Positions 35,322 to 44,325 are shown, counted from the stretch's first letter. The stretch is DNA of 64,000 nt from Roseovarius salincola (GCF_026891095.1 NZ_JAPTNL010000018.1:1-64000), one strand, 5' to 3'. Notes: generated by a model not told the origin, from the letters alone. Numbers and translations are program-made.

Positions 35322-36284
35322 TCAGGCGGCCAGACCCTTGGAGCCCATGTTGAGAAACTTGTCGCGCCGGTCCTGCACCAGCTTCCCGGGGCTTTTGCCG
35401 TCCAGCTCGCTCAGCATGGATTCAATCGCCTTGCCGACGCTGGCAATGGTCTTTTCACGGGCGCGATGCGCGCCGCCCAGCGGCTCTTCGATCACCCGGT
35501 CGGCAACGCCCAGCCGGGTCAGGTCCTGCGCCGTCAGGCGCAGCGCCTCGGCGGCCTCGCGCATCTTCTCGGCATCCTTCCACAGGATCGACGCACAGCC
35601 TTCGGGACTGATCACCGAATAGATCGAATGCTCCAGCATCGCCAGCCGGTTGGCCGTGGCAAAGGCCACCGCACCGCCCGAGCCGCCCTCGCCGATGATC
35701 ACGCTGACCAGCGGCACGCCGATCTGAAGGCATTTTTCCGTTGAGCGCGCGATCGCCTCGGACTGGCCGCGTTCCTCGGCGCCCTTGCCGGGATAGGCGC
35801 CCGGCGTGTCGACCAGCGACACCACCGGCAGGCCGAACTTGTCGGCCATCTCCATCAGACGAATCGCCTTGCGATAGCCTTCGGGCCGGGCCATGCCGAA
35901 ATTGCGCTCGATCCGGGATTTGGTGTCATTGCCCTTCTCATGGCCGATCACCATCAGCGGGCGCCCGTCCAGACGCGCCAGCCCGCCCATTACCGCGTGA
36001 TCGTCGGCAAAGTTGCGGTCGCCAGCCAAGGGCGTGTATTCGCTGAACAGCGCCTTGATATAGTCGCGGCAATGCGGCCGGTCGGGATGGCGCGCCACCT
36101 GGCATTTGCGCCAGGGCGTGAGGTTCTTGTAGAGATCGCGCAGCATCGCGTCGGCCTTGCGGTCCAGCGCGCCGGCCTCCTCCTCGACATCCACGCCGTC
36201 GCCCGCGCGGGCCATGGCGCGCAGCTCTTCTGCCTTGCCTTCGATTTCCGCCAGCGGCTTTTCGAAGTCGAGGTAATTGGTCAT
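35322..36284 (-). CDS. accA: Acetyl-CoA carboxylase carboxyltransferase subunit alpha
   Basis: This is a 320-residue subunit that moves the carboxyl group from biotin to acetyl-CoA in fatty acid synthesis. Family blocks are [61 protein letters not shown] and [12 protein letters not shown]. The start at 36284 ([11 protein letters not shown]) is the family start; longer frames add unrelated residues. It is preceded by a ~270-nt region that contains an FNR box and a terminator on the same strand. Confidence 0.95.
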   Translation of the reverse strand: MTNYLDFEKPLAEIEGKAEELRAMARAGDGVDVEEEAGALDRKADAMLRDLYKNLTPWRKCQVARHPDRPHCRDYIKALFSEYTPLAGDRNFADDHAVMGGLARLDGRPLMVIGHEKGNDTKSRIERNFGMARPEGYRKAIRLMEMADKFGLPVVSLVDTPGAYPGKGAEERGQSEAIARSTEKCLQIGVPLVSVIIGEGGSGGAVAFATANRLAMLEHSIYSVISPEGCASILWKDAEKMREAAEALRLTAQDLTRLGVADRVIEEPLGGAHRAREKTIASVGKAIESMLSELDGKSPGKLVQDRRDKFLNMGSKGLAA

Positions 36285-36363
36285 CGCACACTCCAAGGTT
36301 GACGCGGCGATATATGGCCGCGCGGACGCCGGTTTGCAATCATATCGCACAGTCATGCCCATG

Positions 36364-36518
36364 AGAAAAGACAGCCCCGGCCATTGGCGCGGGGCTGTAA
36401 GTTGAAGGAAACGCAATACCCCGACACAACCGGGCGATTGCCTCTGTCCCGGCGCGGCAGTTCTGAAAGGGCCGTGCACCGGTGATCCGTATGAATTCGC
36501 GTGGGCTTCATGGCGCCC
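36364..36518 (-). ncRNA. Candidate FnrL-activated small RNA
   Basis: The minus strand between accA and the racemase gene has all parts of a small-RNA unit. A perfect FNR box and a -10 (TGTAAT) predict a start near 36518. About 120 nt later, ACAGCCCCG-N10-CGGGGCTGT (36371-36398) forms a hairpin with partly paired inner bases, and CTTTTCTC follows it on the minus strand, a terminator. A 52-codon frame from 36508 runs through the terminator, so a short peptide gene is less likely. The transcript would be about 150 nt. Confidence 0.4.
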
Positions 36519-36524
36519 CAATGC

Positions 36525-36566
36525 ATTACATGCCAAATCGGGAATGTAATCCTTGATCCAGATCAA
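36525..36566 (-). promoter_or_regulatory. FNR/FnrL box with class II promoter spacing
   Basis: TTGATCCAGATCAA (36553-36566) is a perfect FNR box. Read leftward, exactly 22 nt separate it from TGTAAT (36530-36525), which places the box at about -41.5. This is the class II arrangement used by FNR. The box overlaps the last codons of the racemase gene. Confidence 0.6.
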
Positions 36567-37192
36567 GCCGACGGGCGCGCCACCTCCAGCGCCGCGCGCA
36601 GCGCCAGTTCCGGCGAGGCCAGCACCGGCACCCCCAGATCACCCAGGCGCCGCGCAGCCCCCGCCATCGAGGCCTGCGCCAGCACCACCGCGCCCAGCCC
36701 CGCGACATCCGGCGCCGCATCGCGGATCGCACCGGCAATGGCCGCCTCGAAGGCCTCGTGCTCGCCCGCCAGAAACAGCGGCCAGAACGCCGTGAGCGAC
36801 AGCATGTGAACCCGCGCGGCCCCGCCTTCGGCCCTCATCGCGCTCTCAAGCAGCGCGCGGCTCGGCCCTGCGGTGCTATCGGCCGCAAAGGCCAGCATCA
36901 CCCCACCGCCCAGCCGCGCCGCCGCCCGCATCATCGGCCAGTCGATCCGCATCGCGCCGGCTTCCTCCGCCGCCGCGCCGATCGTGGTGCAACTGCACAA
37001 GACCGGCCCGCCTGCCGCGCCCACCGCCTCGGCGATCTCCTGCGCCACATCCGGCGGCGTGCCGCCCCTGGCGCGCTCCAGCCAGTCGGGACGCACCACA
37101 TGGCGCAGCACCGCATCCGGCGCGATCCGGTCGCGCAGCGCATCGAACGCCGCGCAATGCAGCGCCGCCGTGTGCAACAATGTCAGTGTCAT
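36563..37192 (-). CDS. Asp/Glu racemase-family protein
   Basis: This is a 209-residue protein of the aspartate/glutamate/hydantoin racemase family. [16 protein letters not shown] carries the first conserved Cys, and the second position ([10 protein letters not shown]) has Ala-Gln-Ala rather than Cys, so a two-base racemase mechanism is unlikely. It follows the LysE-type gene by 9 nt on the same strand and is probably in one operon with it. The substrate is unknown; it may act on an amino acid derivative. Confidence 0.65.
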   Translation of the reverse strand: MTLTLLHTAALHCAAFDALRDRIAPDAVLRHVVRPDWLERARGGTPPDVAQEIAEAVGAAGGPVLCSCTTIGAAAEEAGAMRIDWPMMRAAARLGGGVMLAFAADSTAGPSRALLESAMRAEGGAARVHMLSLTAFWPLFLAGEHEAFEAAIAGAIRDAAPDVAGLGAVVLAQASMAGAARRLGDLGVPVLASPELALRAALEVARPSA

Positions 37193-37201
37193 CGCGCCCC
37201 C

Positions 37202-37804
37202 TCAGCCCTGCCCGGCCCATAGCACGGGGATCAGCGTCGCCACCAGCAAGGCCGCCATCACCCAGTTGAACGCCCTCAGCCGCGCGGGGTTCTTCAACAG
37301 CCGCCGCATCTGCTGGCCCAGCACCGTCCAGCTTGTCGTGCTGATCCCGGACACGGCCACATAGGTTCCCGCCACCCACATCACCGCCATGAGATCACGG
37401 CTCGCCGCATAAAGCGTGATCGCCGAAAGCGCCATCGACCAGGCCTTGGGATTGACCCACTGAAACGCCGCCGATTGCAGGAAGGTCAAGGGCCGCCCGC
37501 CCGCCTGCACCTCGCTGGGCGGTGCGGCATTGGCGATCTTCCAGGCAAGATACAACAGGTAAACCACGCTCAGCACCCGCAGAATCGCATAGCTTGCGGG
37601 CCAGAGGTCAAACACCTGCATCACCCCGACCCCCACCAGCGCCACCATCGCCGGAAACCCGAGTCCGATCCCCAGCATATGCGGCACCGAGCGCCGGAAT
37701 CCGAAATTGGCCCCCGACACCATCAGCATCAGGTTGTTGGGCCCCGGTGTGATGACCGTGACGAAGGCGAATGCGACCAGCGCAGAGAACAATTCCAGTG
37801 TCAT
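37202..37804 (-). CDS. LysE/RhtB-family amino acid exporter
   Basis: This is a 200-residue membrane protein with about six hydrophobic segments. The N-terminal motif VITPGPNNLMLMVSGANFGF and the later FQWVNPKAWSMALSA are family signatures. The start at 37804 is the family start. It is divergent from an Lrp/AsnC regulator with a perfect palindrome between them, a common arrangement in which the regulator senses the exported amino acid. Confidence 0.85.
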   Translation of the reverse strand: MTLELFSALVAFAFVTVITPGPNNLMLMVSGANFGFRRSVPHMLGIGLGFPAMVALVGVGVMQVFDLWPASYAILRVLSVVYLLYLAWKIANAAPPSEVQAGGRPLTFLQSAAFQWVNPKAWSMALSAITLYAASRDLMAVMWVAGTYVAVSGISTTSWTVLGQQMRRLLKNPARLRAFNWVMAALLVATLIPVLWAGQG

Positions 37805-37861
37805 GTTCGCAACCCTATGCGCCCATACGCGCATTTGAATTGCGTTCTTTTGCGCCTGTCC

Positions 37862-37879
37862 AATTATTGTGCAATAATT
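37862..37879. promoter_or_regulatory. Palindromic operator of the Lrp/LysE pair
   Basis: AATTATTG-TG-CAATAATT is a perfect palindrome located 8 nt before the Lrp start and 58 nt before the LysE start. It fits an Lrp/AsnC-type site and stands out as AT-rich in GC-rich DNA. Confidence 0.65.
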
Positions 37880-37886
37880 CGCCTCC

Positions 37887-38330
37887 ATGGACAGTATAGA
37901 CGACCATATATTGCGCGAAGTTTCCCGCGACGGACGCATCAGCAACCTCGAACTGGCCGACCGCGTCGGGCTGTCGCCCTCGGCCTGCCTGCGCCGGGTC
38001 GCCGCGCTGGAGCGCTCGGGCGTGATCGCGGGCTATCGCGCGGTGCTTGACCGCGCCGCGCTCGGCGTCGGCTTCACCGCCTATGTCACGGTGGGGCTCA
38101 ACGCCCACACCAAGGCCAGCCAGGAAGCCTTCGAACGCGCCATGTCCCGCGCGCCCGAAGTGGTGGAATGCCACAATATCACCGGCGCGGTGGAATATCT
38201 CCTGCGGGTCGAGGCCGCCGACCTCGCCGCCTACAAAAGCTTCCATACCGATGTGCTGGGAACCTTGCCGCAGGTGAACGCCATCACCTCCTATGTGGTC
38301 ATGGGCTCGCCCAAGGACGAACGCGCCTGA
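37887..38330 (+). CDS. Lrp/AsnC-family regulator
   Basis: This is a 147-residue regulator. The helix-turn-helix is ISNLELADRVGLSPSACLRR, followed by the beta-rich RAM effector domain (AYVTVGLNAH to ITSYVVMG). It is divergent from the LysE exporter and probably controls it in response to an amino acid. A terminator-like hairpin follows. Confidence 0.88.
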   Translation: MDSIDDHILREVSRDGRISNLELADRVGLSPSACLRRVAALERSGVIAGYRAVLDRAALGVGFTAYVTVGLNAHTKASQEAFERAMSRAPEVVECHNITGAVEYLLRVEAADLAAYKSFHTDVLGTLPQVNAITSYVVMGSPKDERA

Positions 38331-38337
38331 TCACATG

Positions 38338-38370
38338 AGAAGGGCCGGACGAAACCCGGCCCCTTCTTCT
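38338..38370 (+). terminator. Hairpin after the Lrp gene
   Basis: AGAAGGGCCGG pairs with CCGGCCCCTTCT around ACGAAAC. The tail is TTCTTCTG rather than a clean T-run. It sits between two convergent genes and may serve both. Confidence 0.5.
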
Positions 38371-38376
38371 GTTCCG

Positions 38377-38428
38377 AAAATATCCCGGGGGGAGTCGCGC
38401 CCCGGCGCGACGGGGGGCAGCGCCCCCC
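38377..38428. repeat. GC-rich intergenic hairpin element, copy 2
   Basis: AAAATATCCCGGGGGGAG is followed by GTCGCGCC-CC-GGCGCGAC and by GGGGGG-CAGCG-CCCCCC (38412-38428). The layout resembles copy 1 at 30528. Confidence 0.5.
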
Positions 38429-39693
38429 TAGATCCGGCCTTTCCAGGGCACCAGCCATTTTTCGGCCTTGCGCATCAGGATGTCGATACCGTAGCCGATG
38501 ATGCCGATCAGGATGATCCCCATGATCACGATATCGGTCAGCTGAAACCGGCTCGCGACCATGATCATCATGCCCGCGCCCTTTTCGGCGGCCACCAGTT
38601 CGGCGGCCACCACCGTGCCCCAGCAGACCCCCATCGCCACCCTGGCCCCGGTGAATATCTCGGGCAGGGAGTTGGGCATGATCACGTAGCGCATCAATTG
38701 CCACTTGCTGGCGCCCAGCGAATAGGCGGCATGCACCTTGGAGATCGCCACGCCCGACACGCCTGCACGCGCCGATATGGTCATGATCCAGAGCGCCGCC
38801 AGGAACAGGAGAATGACTTTGCCGGTCTCGCCAATCCCTGCCCAGATGATCACCAGCGGGATCAGCGCCAGCGGCGGCACGGGGCGCATGAATTCCACGA
38901 TCGGATCGAACCAGCCGCGGAACCAGTCGCTCAGCCCCATCGCATAGCCCAGCGGAATGCCCACCAGCGCGCCAAAGAAGAACCCCACGATCACCCGGAA
39001 CAGCGACCAGTAGAGATGCTCCCAGAGGGTGAAGTTCTGATAGCCCTGGCTTGCGATCTCGCCGACACGGGCAACCACCGCCTCCGGGGCGGGCAGCCAG
39101 ATCGGCTCCATCTGCATCCCCTTGGCGGGGCTGAAATTCAGCGAGCCCTTCGAGGTGATCGCCACCTGGCCGTCGGCGACGCTAACGGTATCGCCGGGCG
39201 CGACGGGCTGACCATCAATCGCCACCACCTTGGCACCCTCGCTGCGCTTCACCTCGTCGTTCTTGTCCATCAACAACAACTCCGAGCGCCACGCGCCCAC
39301 GGTGATCGCGTCATTCTTGGCGAAACCCTCCCCCGGTTCGATCTCGGGGTCCTCGACGCTTTCGCCCGCCCTGGAGACACGCGCATGAACCGTCGCATCG
39401 TCGCGCGACCCGTCCGGGGCCTCCAGCGTATAGGTGAACTGCGTATCCCCCACGAAGGGGCCGGGCGCATGGATCGGCACCCAGTTGCTGCCGGTGAACG
39501 CCCCCCACAAGAGAAAGATCGTCACCACCGAGATGACACTGGCCCAGCGATCCGGGCGCACCGCGCTTTCGTCGCCGAAGGTCACTGTCTTGAGCGAAAT
39601 GAAATCATTGCGCTGCATCACCCCGCGCAACAGCTTGCGCACGATGAAGAAGGACAGAACGAAAACAAGGACATATATGATCAGAAGAGTCAT
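38428..39693 (-). CDS. tauC: Taurine ABC transporter permease with long N-terminal extension
   Basis: This is a 421-residue inner-membrane subunit. The C-terminal ~230 residues are the usual permease domain, with the coupling-helix region IVPPL-like PVPPLALIPLVIIWAGIG and the EAA-type loop SLGASKWQLMRYVIMPNSLPEI. The N-terminal ~190 residues are extra: one membrane anchor (residues ~1-18), a short cytoplasmic part, a second anchor (~50-65) and a likely periplasmic beta-rich domain (around FVGDTQFTYTL to KGSLNFSP). E. coli TauC is about 275 residues. The start codon overlaps the tauB stop (TGATG). Confidence 0.85.
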   Translation of the reverse strand: MTLLIIYVLVFVLSFFIVRKLLRGVMQRNDFISLKTVTFGDESAVRPDRWASVISVVTIFLLWGAFTGSNWVPIHAPGPFVGDTQFTYTLEAPDGSRDDATVHARVSRAGESVEDPEIEPGEGFAKNDAITVGAWRSELLLMDKNDEVKRSEGAKVVAIDGQPVAPGDTVSVADGQVAITSKGSLNFSPAKGMQMEPIWLPAPEAVVARVGEIASQGYQNFTLWEHLYWSLFRVIVGFFFGALVGIPLGYAMGLSDWFRGWFDPIVEFMRPVPPLALIPLVIIWAGIGETGKVILLFLAALWIMTISARAGVSGVAISKVHAAYSLGASKWQLMRYVIMPNSLPEIFTGARVAMGVCWGTVVAAELVAAEKGAGMMIMVASRFQLTDIVIMGIILIGIIGYGIDILMRKAEKWLVPWKGRI

Positions 39694-40499
39694 CAGGCGG
39701 TCTCCTCGGTGCGGCCCATGATCTCTTCTTCCATGTCCCAGATCATCGACAGGATCTCTTCGCGTTTCTCACCGAACTCGGGGTTCTTCTTGACCTCGCG
39801 CAGGTCCTTGCCGACGCCTTCATCGGCGAATGGCAGGCGGTATTCCTTGTGAATGCGCCCCGGTCGCGGCGCCATCACCAGCAGGCGTTCACCCAGCAAA
39901 AGCGCCTCTTCCACCGAATGGGTGATCAGGATGATGGTCTTGCCGGTCTCCTTCCAGAGTTTCAGCACCAGCCCCTGCATCTTTTCGCGCGTCAGCGCAT
40001 CGAGCGCGCCAAGCGGCTCGTCCATCAGGATCACGTCGGGGTCGTTGGCCAGGCATCGCGCCAGCGCCACGCGCTGCTGCATCCCGCCCGACAGCTCGTA
40101 AACCGCCTTGTCCTTGAAATCCTTCAGCCCCACCACCTCGAGCAGGTGATTGACCGAATCCATGTATTCCGCCTTGCTCCGCCCGGCCATACGCGGCCCG
40201 AAACTGACATTGTCGCGCACGCTCATCCACTCGAACAGCGCGCCCTGCTGGAACACCATGCCGCGTTCGGCATCCGGTCCCTTGACCTGATGGTCATCCA
40301 GCATGATCCGCCCCTCTGTCGGAGCCAGGAACCCCGCCAGGATGTTGAGCAGGGTGGTCTTGCCACAGCCCGACGGGCCAAGCACGCTCAGAAGCTCCCC
40401 GCTTTGCAGTTCAAGCGTTACATCCTTGAGAGCCTGCACATGGCCGCCCCCCGGCAGATCGAAACGCATCGATATATTTTCGATGGATAGCGTCGACAT
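39693..40499 (-). CDS. tauB: Taurine ABC transporter ATP-binding protein
   Basis: This is a 268-residue ATPase. Walker A is GPSGCGKTT, the Q-loop contains MVFQQGALFEWM, the signature is YELSGGMQQRVALARCL, Walker B is PDVILMDEPLGALD and the H-loop is ILITHSVEEALLL. It powers taurine import with TauC. The gene lies 100 nt downstream of tauA and overlaps tauC. Confidence 0.92.
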   Translation of the reverse strand: MSTLSIENISMRFDLPGGGHVQALKDVTLELQSGELLSVLGPSGCGKTTLLNILAGFLAPTEGRIMLDDHQVKGPDAERGMVFQQGALFEWMSVRDNVSFGPRMAGRSKAEYMDSVNHLLEVVGLKDFKDKAVYELSGGMQQRVALARCLANDPDVILMDEPLGALDALTREKMQGLVLKLWKETGKTIILITHSVEEALLLGERLLVMAPRPGRIHKEYRLPFADEGVGKDLREVKKNPEFGEKREEILSMIWDMEEEIMGRTEETA

Positions 40500-40599
40500 C
40501 CCGCCCCCGTTCTGGTTGTTGATCTGGTTGCTGAGGTCTCAATTGGCGCGGACCCGGACGCAGTAAGGCCCGGATCCGCGCTCGCTCAGGGATGGTCGA

Positions 40600-41598
40600 T
40601 TACTGGCCGGCTGCCTGTTCCAGCGGCCCGACATTCACGTTGCTTTCATAGCTGTCGAGCGCGGCGTCGATGCTGCCGGCCTCCACGAAAACATCCGCGA
40701 CACCCTTCATGAACTCCTGCGCGCCGCCGCCCAGCCACTTGGCCGTCAGCTGCTCTTCGACCGAGGGGAAGACGAAGGTGTCGATCGTGGCCGCGGTGGC
40801 CTCGACATCCATGCCGCTATCCTTGGCGATGACCGGCAGCATCTCGTCGCGGTTGGCCGGATCGGCCCACATCGCGTTGGCATCGCCCGTCACCTTGAGG
40901 AACGCCGCCACCACATCGGGGTTCTCGGCGATGAAATCCGACGGGCCGCTGGTCACGTCGAAGACAAGAATGCCCAGTTCCTCCTTTTCGGCGCCGGTGA
41001 GCAGCACGTTGCCATGCTCCTTGGCGCGCCGCAGGCTGCCGCCCCAGCCGCAGAACATGGCGACCGCGCCCTGCGCGATCGCCGCCGCGCCTTCGGGCGG
41101 GGCCATGTTGACCACATCGAGCGAGCCGACATCGACACCGAAATGATTCATCTGCTTCAGGAAGCCGTAATGCGCCGCCGTGCCCAGCGGCACCGCCACC
41201 TTCTTGCCGACCAGTTCACCGGCACTGTCCTTGTCGATCTCCAGCGCCTCGGCGACGACGCAGTTGTCGTTGTCCGAATAGGACACGGCCACATCGACCA
41301 CCTGAAGATCCTGCCCGGCGCTGGTGGCGACCACGAAGGGCGGCACGCCCTGGCTGACCGAAAGCTGCACATCGCCGCTGGCCATCGCCGCGCTCATCGC
41401 CGTGCCGGTATCGAAGGCGCGCCAGTTCACCGTCATGCCCAGCGCCTCGTCATAGGTGCCCTGAACCTTGGCGTATTGGAACGGCATCGGCCATTCGAGG
41501 AAGTAGCCGACCGTCAGCTCCTGCGCATTGGCCGCGCCGGCCCCCGCCAGCATCGCCGTCCCGGCCACGGCCGACATCAGTTTCGTCTTGATTTTCAT
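40600..41598 (-). CDS. tauA: Taurine ABC transporter substrate-binding protein
   Basis: This is a 332-residue periplasmic protein with a signal peptide (MKIKTKLMSAVAGTAMLAG, cut after about residue 25). The mature part opens ELTVGYFLEWPMPFQYAKVQ and shows the two-lobed pattern of NMT1/TauA-type binding proteins (SQGVPPFVVATSAG). It delivers taurine to TauBC. GGGAGA lies 9 nt before the ATG. It is divergent from tpa, so one intergenic region likely controls both arms. Confidence 0.9.
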   Translation of the reverse strand: MKIKTKLMSAVAGTAMLAGAGAANAQELTVGYFLEWPMPFQYAKVQGTYDEALGMTVNWRAFDTGTAMSAAMASGDVQLSVSQGVPPFVVATSAGQDLQVVDVAVSYSDNDNCVVAEALEIDKDSAGELVGKKVAVPLGTAAHYGFLKQMNHFGVDVGSLDVVNMAPPEGAAAIAQGAVAMFCGWGGSLRRAKEHGNVLLTGAEKEELGILVFDVTSGPSDFIAENPDVVAAFLKVTGDANAMWADPANRDEMLPVIAKDSGMDVEATAATIDTFVFPSVEEQLTAKWLGGGAQEFMKGVADVFVEAGSIDAALDSYESNVNVGPLEQAAGQ

Positions 41599-41777
41599 GT
41601 GAAATTCTCTCCCGTTGGTTTTCTTTTTTCATCCTGTCCGGGCCACCCGGCGCAAGGCCGCTTTTGCGACATCAGCAGTTGTCCCACCGTTGTGCAATCT
41701 TCATTGCCCGCTTATCGGAGCCGAATTTTGGATTCCGATCAACGCTTTTGTGCCTCTCAGTCAAGGATTTCGGCTTT

Positions 41778-41804
41778 CATGAAACGGCCATTTGGGGAAG
41801 GTGC
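41778..41804 (+). repeat. Dispersed intergenic repeat, short copy E
   Basis: CATGAAACGGCCATTTGGGGAAGGTGC matches only the first block of the repeat copies at 1296, 3995, 5127 and 6471. It lies in the tauA-tpa divergent region. Confidence 0.4.
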
Positions 41805-42004
41805 ATGAATATTTGGCGCGTTTGCGCACATGTAAACGGCGGGGCTTTTCCTCGCCGGTTTTTTTGGCAATAGTCAAAGGTGCCAACTGGCCCTATCCGA
41901 AGTACCGGATTCAAGGCTCAATTGCGGAAATTCGATCAAACCGGCCCCGGCCCGAGCGCGACATGCGGCCCAGGCCCCGCCGGTCCAGCCTGATGGAGCA
42001 TCTC

Positions 42005-43390
42005 ATGATGGACGGAAACCTGCCCAACGACATCGAAAAGATCGTCGAAGCCGATCGCGCGCATGTCTGGCATCACCTGACGCAGCACAAGCCCTTTGAA
42101 ACCGGCGAGCCCCGGATCATCGTCGAGGGGCGCGGCATGCGCGTCTGGGACCAGCACGGCAAGGAACATATCGACGCCGTCTCGGGTGGCGTCTGGACGG
42201 TCAACGTGGGCTATGGCCGCGAGCGAATCGCCAATGCCGTGCGCGATCAGCTGATCAAGCTGAACTATTTCGCTGGCTCCGCGGGTTCGGTGCCCGGCGC
42301 GCTGTTCTCCGAAAAGCTGATCTCGAAAATGCCCGGCATGAGCCGCGTCTACTATACCAACTCGGGTTCCGAGGCGAACGAGAAGGCCTTCAAGATGGTC
42401 CGCCAGATCGCGCATAAGCGTTACGGCGGCAAGAAGCACAAGATCCTGTACCGCGAGCGCGACTATCACGGCACCACCATCGCCGCCCTGTCGGCCGGCG
42501 GCCAGGACGAGCGAAACGCCCAATACGGCCCCTTCACGCCGGGCTTCGTGCGCGTGCCCCATTGCCTTGAATACCGCGCCCAATGGGATCTTTCCGGCGA
42601 GGAATACGGCCAGCGCGCCGCCGACGCCATCGAGGAAGTGATCCTGGCCGAAGGCCCCGACACCGTCGGCGCGCTCTGCCTCGAGCCCGTGACGGCGGGT
42701 GGCGGCGTCATCGCCCCGCCGCCGGGCTACTGGCCGCGTGTGCAGGAGATCTGCCGCAAATACGACATCCTGCTGCATATCGACGAGGTCGTCTGCGGCG
42801 TCGGGCGCACCGGCACATGGTTCGGCTACCAGCATTACGGCGTCGAACCCGATTTCGTGACCATGGCCAAGGGCGTCGCCTCGGGCTATGCGGCGATCGC
42901 CTGCTGCGTGACCAACGAAAAAGTCTTCGACATGTTCAAGGAAGACGCCAGCGATCCGATGGATTACTTCCGCGACATCTCGACCTTCGGCGGCTGCACC
43001 GCCGGTCCGGCGGCGGCGCTGGAGAACATGGCCATCATCGAGGAAGAGGGCCTGCTCGAAAACACCTTGGCGATGGGCGATTACATGCTGGACCAGCTGA
43101 GCGCGCTCAAGGACAAGCACGAGGTCATCGGCGACGTGCGCGGCAAGGGCCTGTTCCTTGGCGCCGAGCTGGTCGCCGACCGCACCAGCAAGGACCCCGT
43201 GCCCGAGAAACAGGTGCAGGCGGTCGTCGGCGACTGCATGGCGCAAGGCGTGGTGATCGGCGCGACCAACCGCTCGATCCCCGGTTTCAACAACACGCTG
43301 TGCTATTCGCCCGCGCTGATCGCGCGCAAGGACGATATCGACCAGATCATCGAGGCGACCGACAAGGCGCTGACCAAGGTCTTCGGCTGA
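42005..43390 (+). CDS. tpa: Taurine-pyruvate aminotransferase
   Basis: This is a 461-residue class III PLP aminotransferase that converts taurine and pyruvate to sulfoacetaldehyde and alanine. The PLP-binding Lys is in VTMAKGVASGYA, with YTNSGSEANEKAFKM upstream and the Asp of LLHIDEVVCGVGRTG. The start at 42005 is chosen because GGAG lies 6 nt upstream; a longer open frame to 41792 is not family-like. It stands next to tauA and is followed by an intrinsic terminator. The two TauR-like half-sites upstream are weak (41887 and 41905). Confidence 0.93.
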   Translation: MMDGNLPNDIEKIVEADRAHVWHHLTQHKPFETGEPRIIVEGRGMRVWDQHGKEHIDAVSGGVWTVNVGYGRERIANAVRDQLIKLNYFAGSAGSVPGALFSEKLISKMPGMSRVYYTNSGSEANEKAFKMVRQIAHKRYGGKKHKILYRERDYHGTTIAALSAGGQDERNAQYGPFTPGFVRVPHCLEYRAQWDLSGEEYGQRAADAIEEVILAEGPDTVGALCLEPVTAGGGVIAPPPGYWPRVQEICRKYDILLHIDEVVCGVGRTGTWFGYQHYGVEPDFVTMAKGVASGYAAIACCVTNEKVFDMFKEDASDPMDYFRDISTFGGCTAGPAAALENMAIIEEEGLLENTLAMGDYMLDQLSALKDKHEVIGDVRGKGLFLGAELVADRTSKDPVPEKQVQAVVGDCMAQGVVIGATNRSIPGFNNTLCYSPALIARKDDIDQIIEATDKALTKVFG

Positions 43391-43417
43391 ACTCCCACAG
43401 CCGGATTTTTCCCCACT

Positions 43418-43447
43418 CCCCGGCATCTTCGCATGCCGGGGTTTTTT
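43418..43447 (+). terminator. Intrinsic terminator after tpa
   Basis: CCCCGGCAT and ATGCCGGGG form a perfect 9-bp stem around CTTCGC and are followed by six T. Confidence 0.9.
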
Positions 43448-43569
43448 ATGTCCGGGGCAATGTGATCTTCGGCGCGGTTTCGCCTTGCACCCCCGCGCCG
43501 GGGCTGGCTCTCTCGCAGACAGGCGCGACTCATCCCGAGGCGCCGGCTGACCAGATGAACAGGAGCCAC

Positions 43570-44151
43570 ATGAAACCGAAACTTCCCCTTATCCTCGCCC
43601 TTTCCCTAGCCGCATCGCCCGCCGCGGCCCACCTGCCGCCCGGCGAATACGGCTCGTTCATGGCCGGGGTCACGCATCCGCTCTTCGGGCTCGATCACGT
43701 GCTGGCGATGATCGCGGTCGGCCTCTGGGCGGCACAGATCGGCGGGCGCGCGCTGTGGCAGGTGCCCACCGCCTTTGTCGGCGCGATGCTGGCCGGTTTC
43801 GGGCTGGCGCTGGCCGGAATGCCCCTGCCTCTTGTCGAGCCGATGATCCTCGCGTCGATCATGTTGCTGGGCCTTGTGGTCGCGCTGGCGCTGCGCCCCT
43901 CGGCTGGCTGGGCGATGGCCCTTGTCGGCGCATTGGCGCTGTTTCACGGTCATGCCCATGGCGGCGAGCTGGGCAGCGCGGCGGCGGTGCAATTCGGCGC
44001 GGGTTTCGCGCTGGCGACGGCGGGGCTGCATCTGGTCGGGCTGGCGGTCGCGCTGCTCTTTGCCCGCGCGCTGAGGAATGGGTCCGGCCTGGTGCTGCGC
44101 GCGATGGGCGCCGCTACCGGCTGTACCGGGGCGCTGATCGCCCTCGGCTGA
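43570..44151 (+). CDS. HupE/UreJ-family membrane protein
   Basis: This is a 193-residue protein with a signal-like N-terminus and about five more hydrophobic segments. The family signature is HPLFGLDHVLAMIAVGLWAA, and FHGHAHGGEL is the second conserved His block. Members are proposed nickel or cobalt transporters near urease or hydrogenase genes. None of those genes are in the window; here it is flanked by taurine genes. AGGAG lies 4 nt before the ATG. Confidence 0.82.
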   Translation: MKPKLPLILALSLAASPAAAHLPPGEYGSFMAGVTHPLFGLDHVLAMIAVGLWAAQIGGRALWQVPTAFVGAMLAGFGLALAGMPLPLVEPMILASIMLLGLVVALALRPSAGWAMALVGALALFHGHAHGGELGSAAAVQFGAGFALATAGLHLVGLAVALLFARALRNGSGLVLRAMGAATGCTGALIALG

Positions 44152-44161
44152 ATGCCCTGTC

Positions 44162-44254
44162 GTTAACCATTCCTCGACGTTTCGGGGCGCGCCACCAGCG
44201 CGCGCCCCGTTAACCACCCCGATTCCGCTCCGCGATACCGACACGATACCGACG
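44162..44254. repeat. GTTAAC / CGATACCGAC intergenic element, copy 1
   Basis: Two GTTAAC sites (44162 and 44209) flank the stem GGGGCGCG...CGCGCCCC, and two tandem CGATACCGAC copies (44233 and 44244) follow. The same parts occur in the opposite order at 59503-59607. Confidence 0.5.
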
Positions 44255-44325
44255 TTGGACCGATGCGACGCCGATCACGGGTTTCGCTTGTTAATCAGAA
44301 CGATATCACCGATTCGCGCGGCCCC

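Noticed and set aside
36364-36508. A 52-codon peptide gene starting at 36508 downstream of the FNR promoter.
   Set aside because: The frame runs through the terminator hairpin and has no good ribosome site, so a small RNA is preferred.
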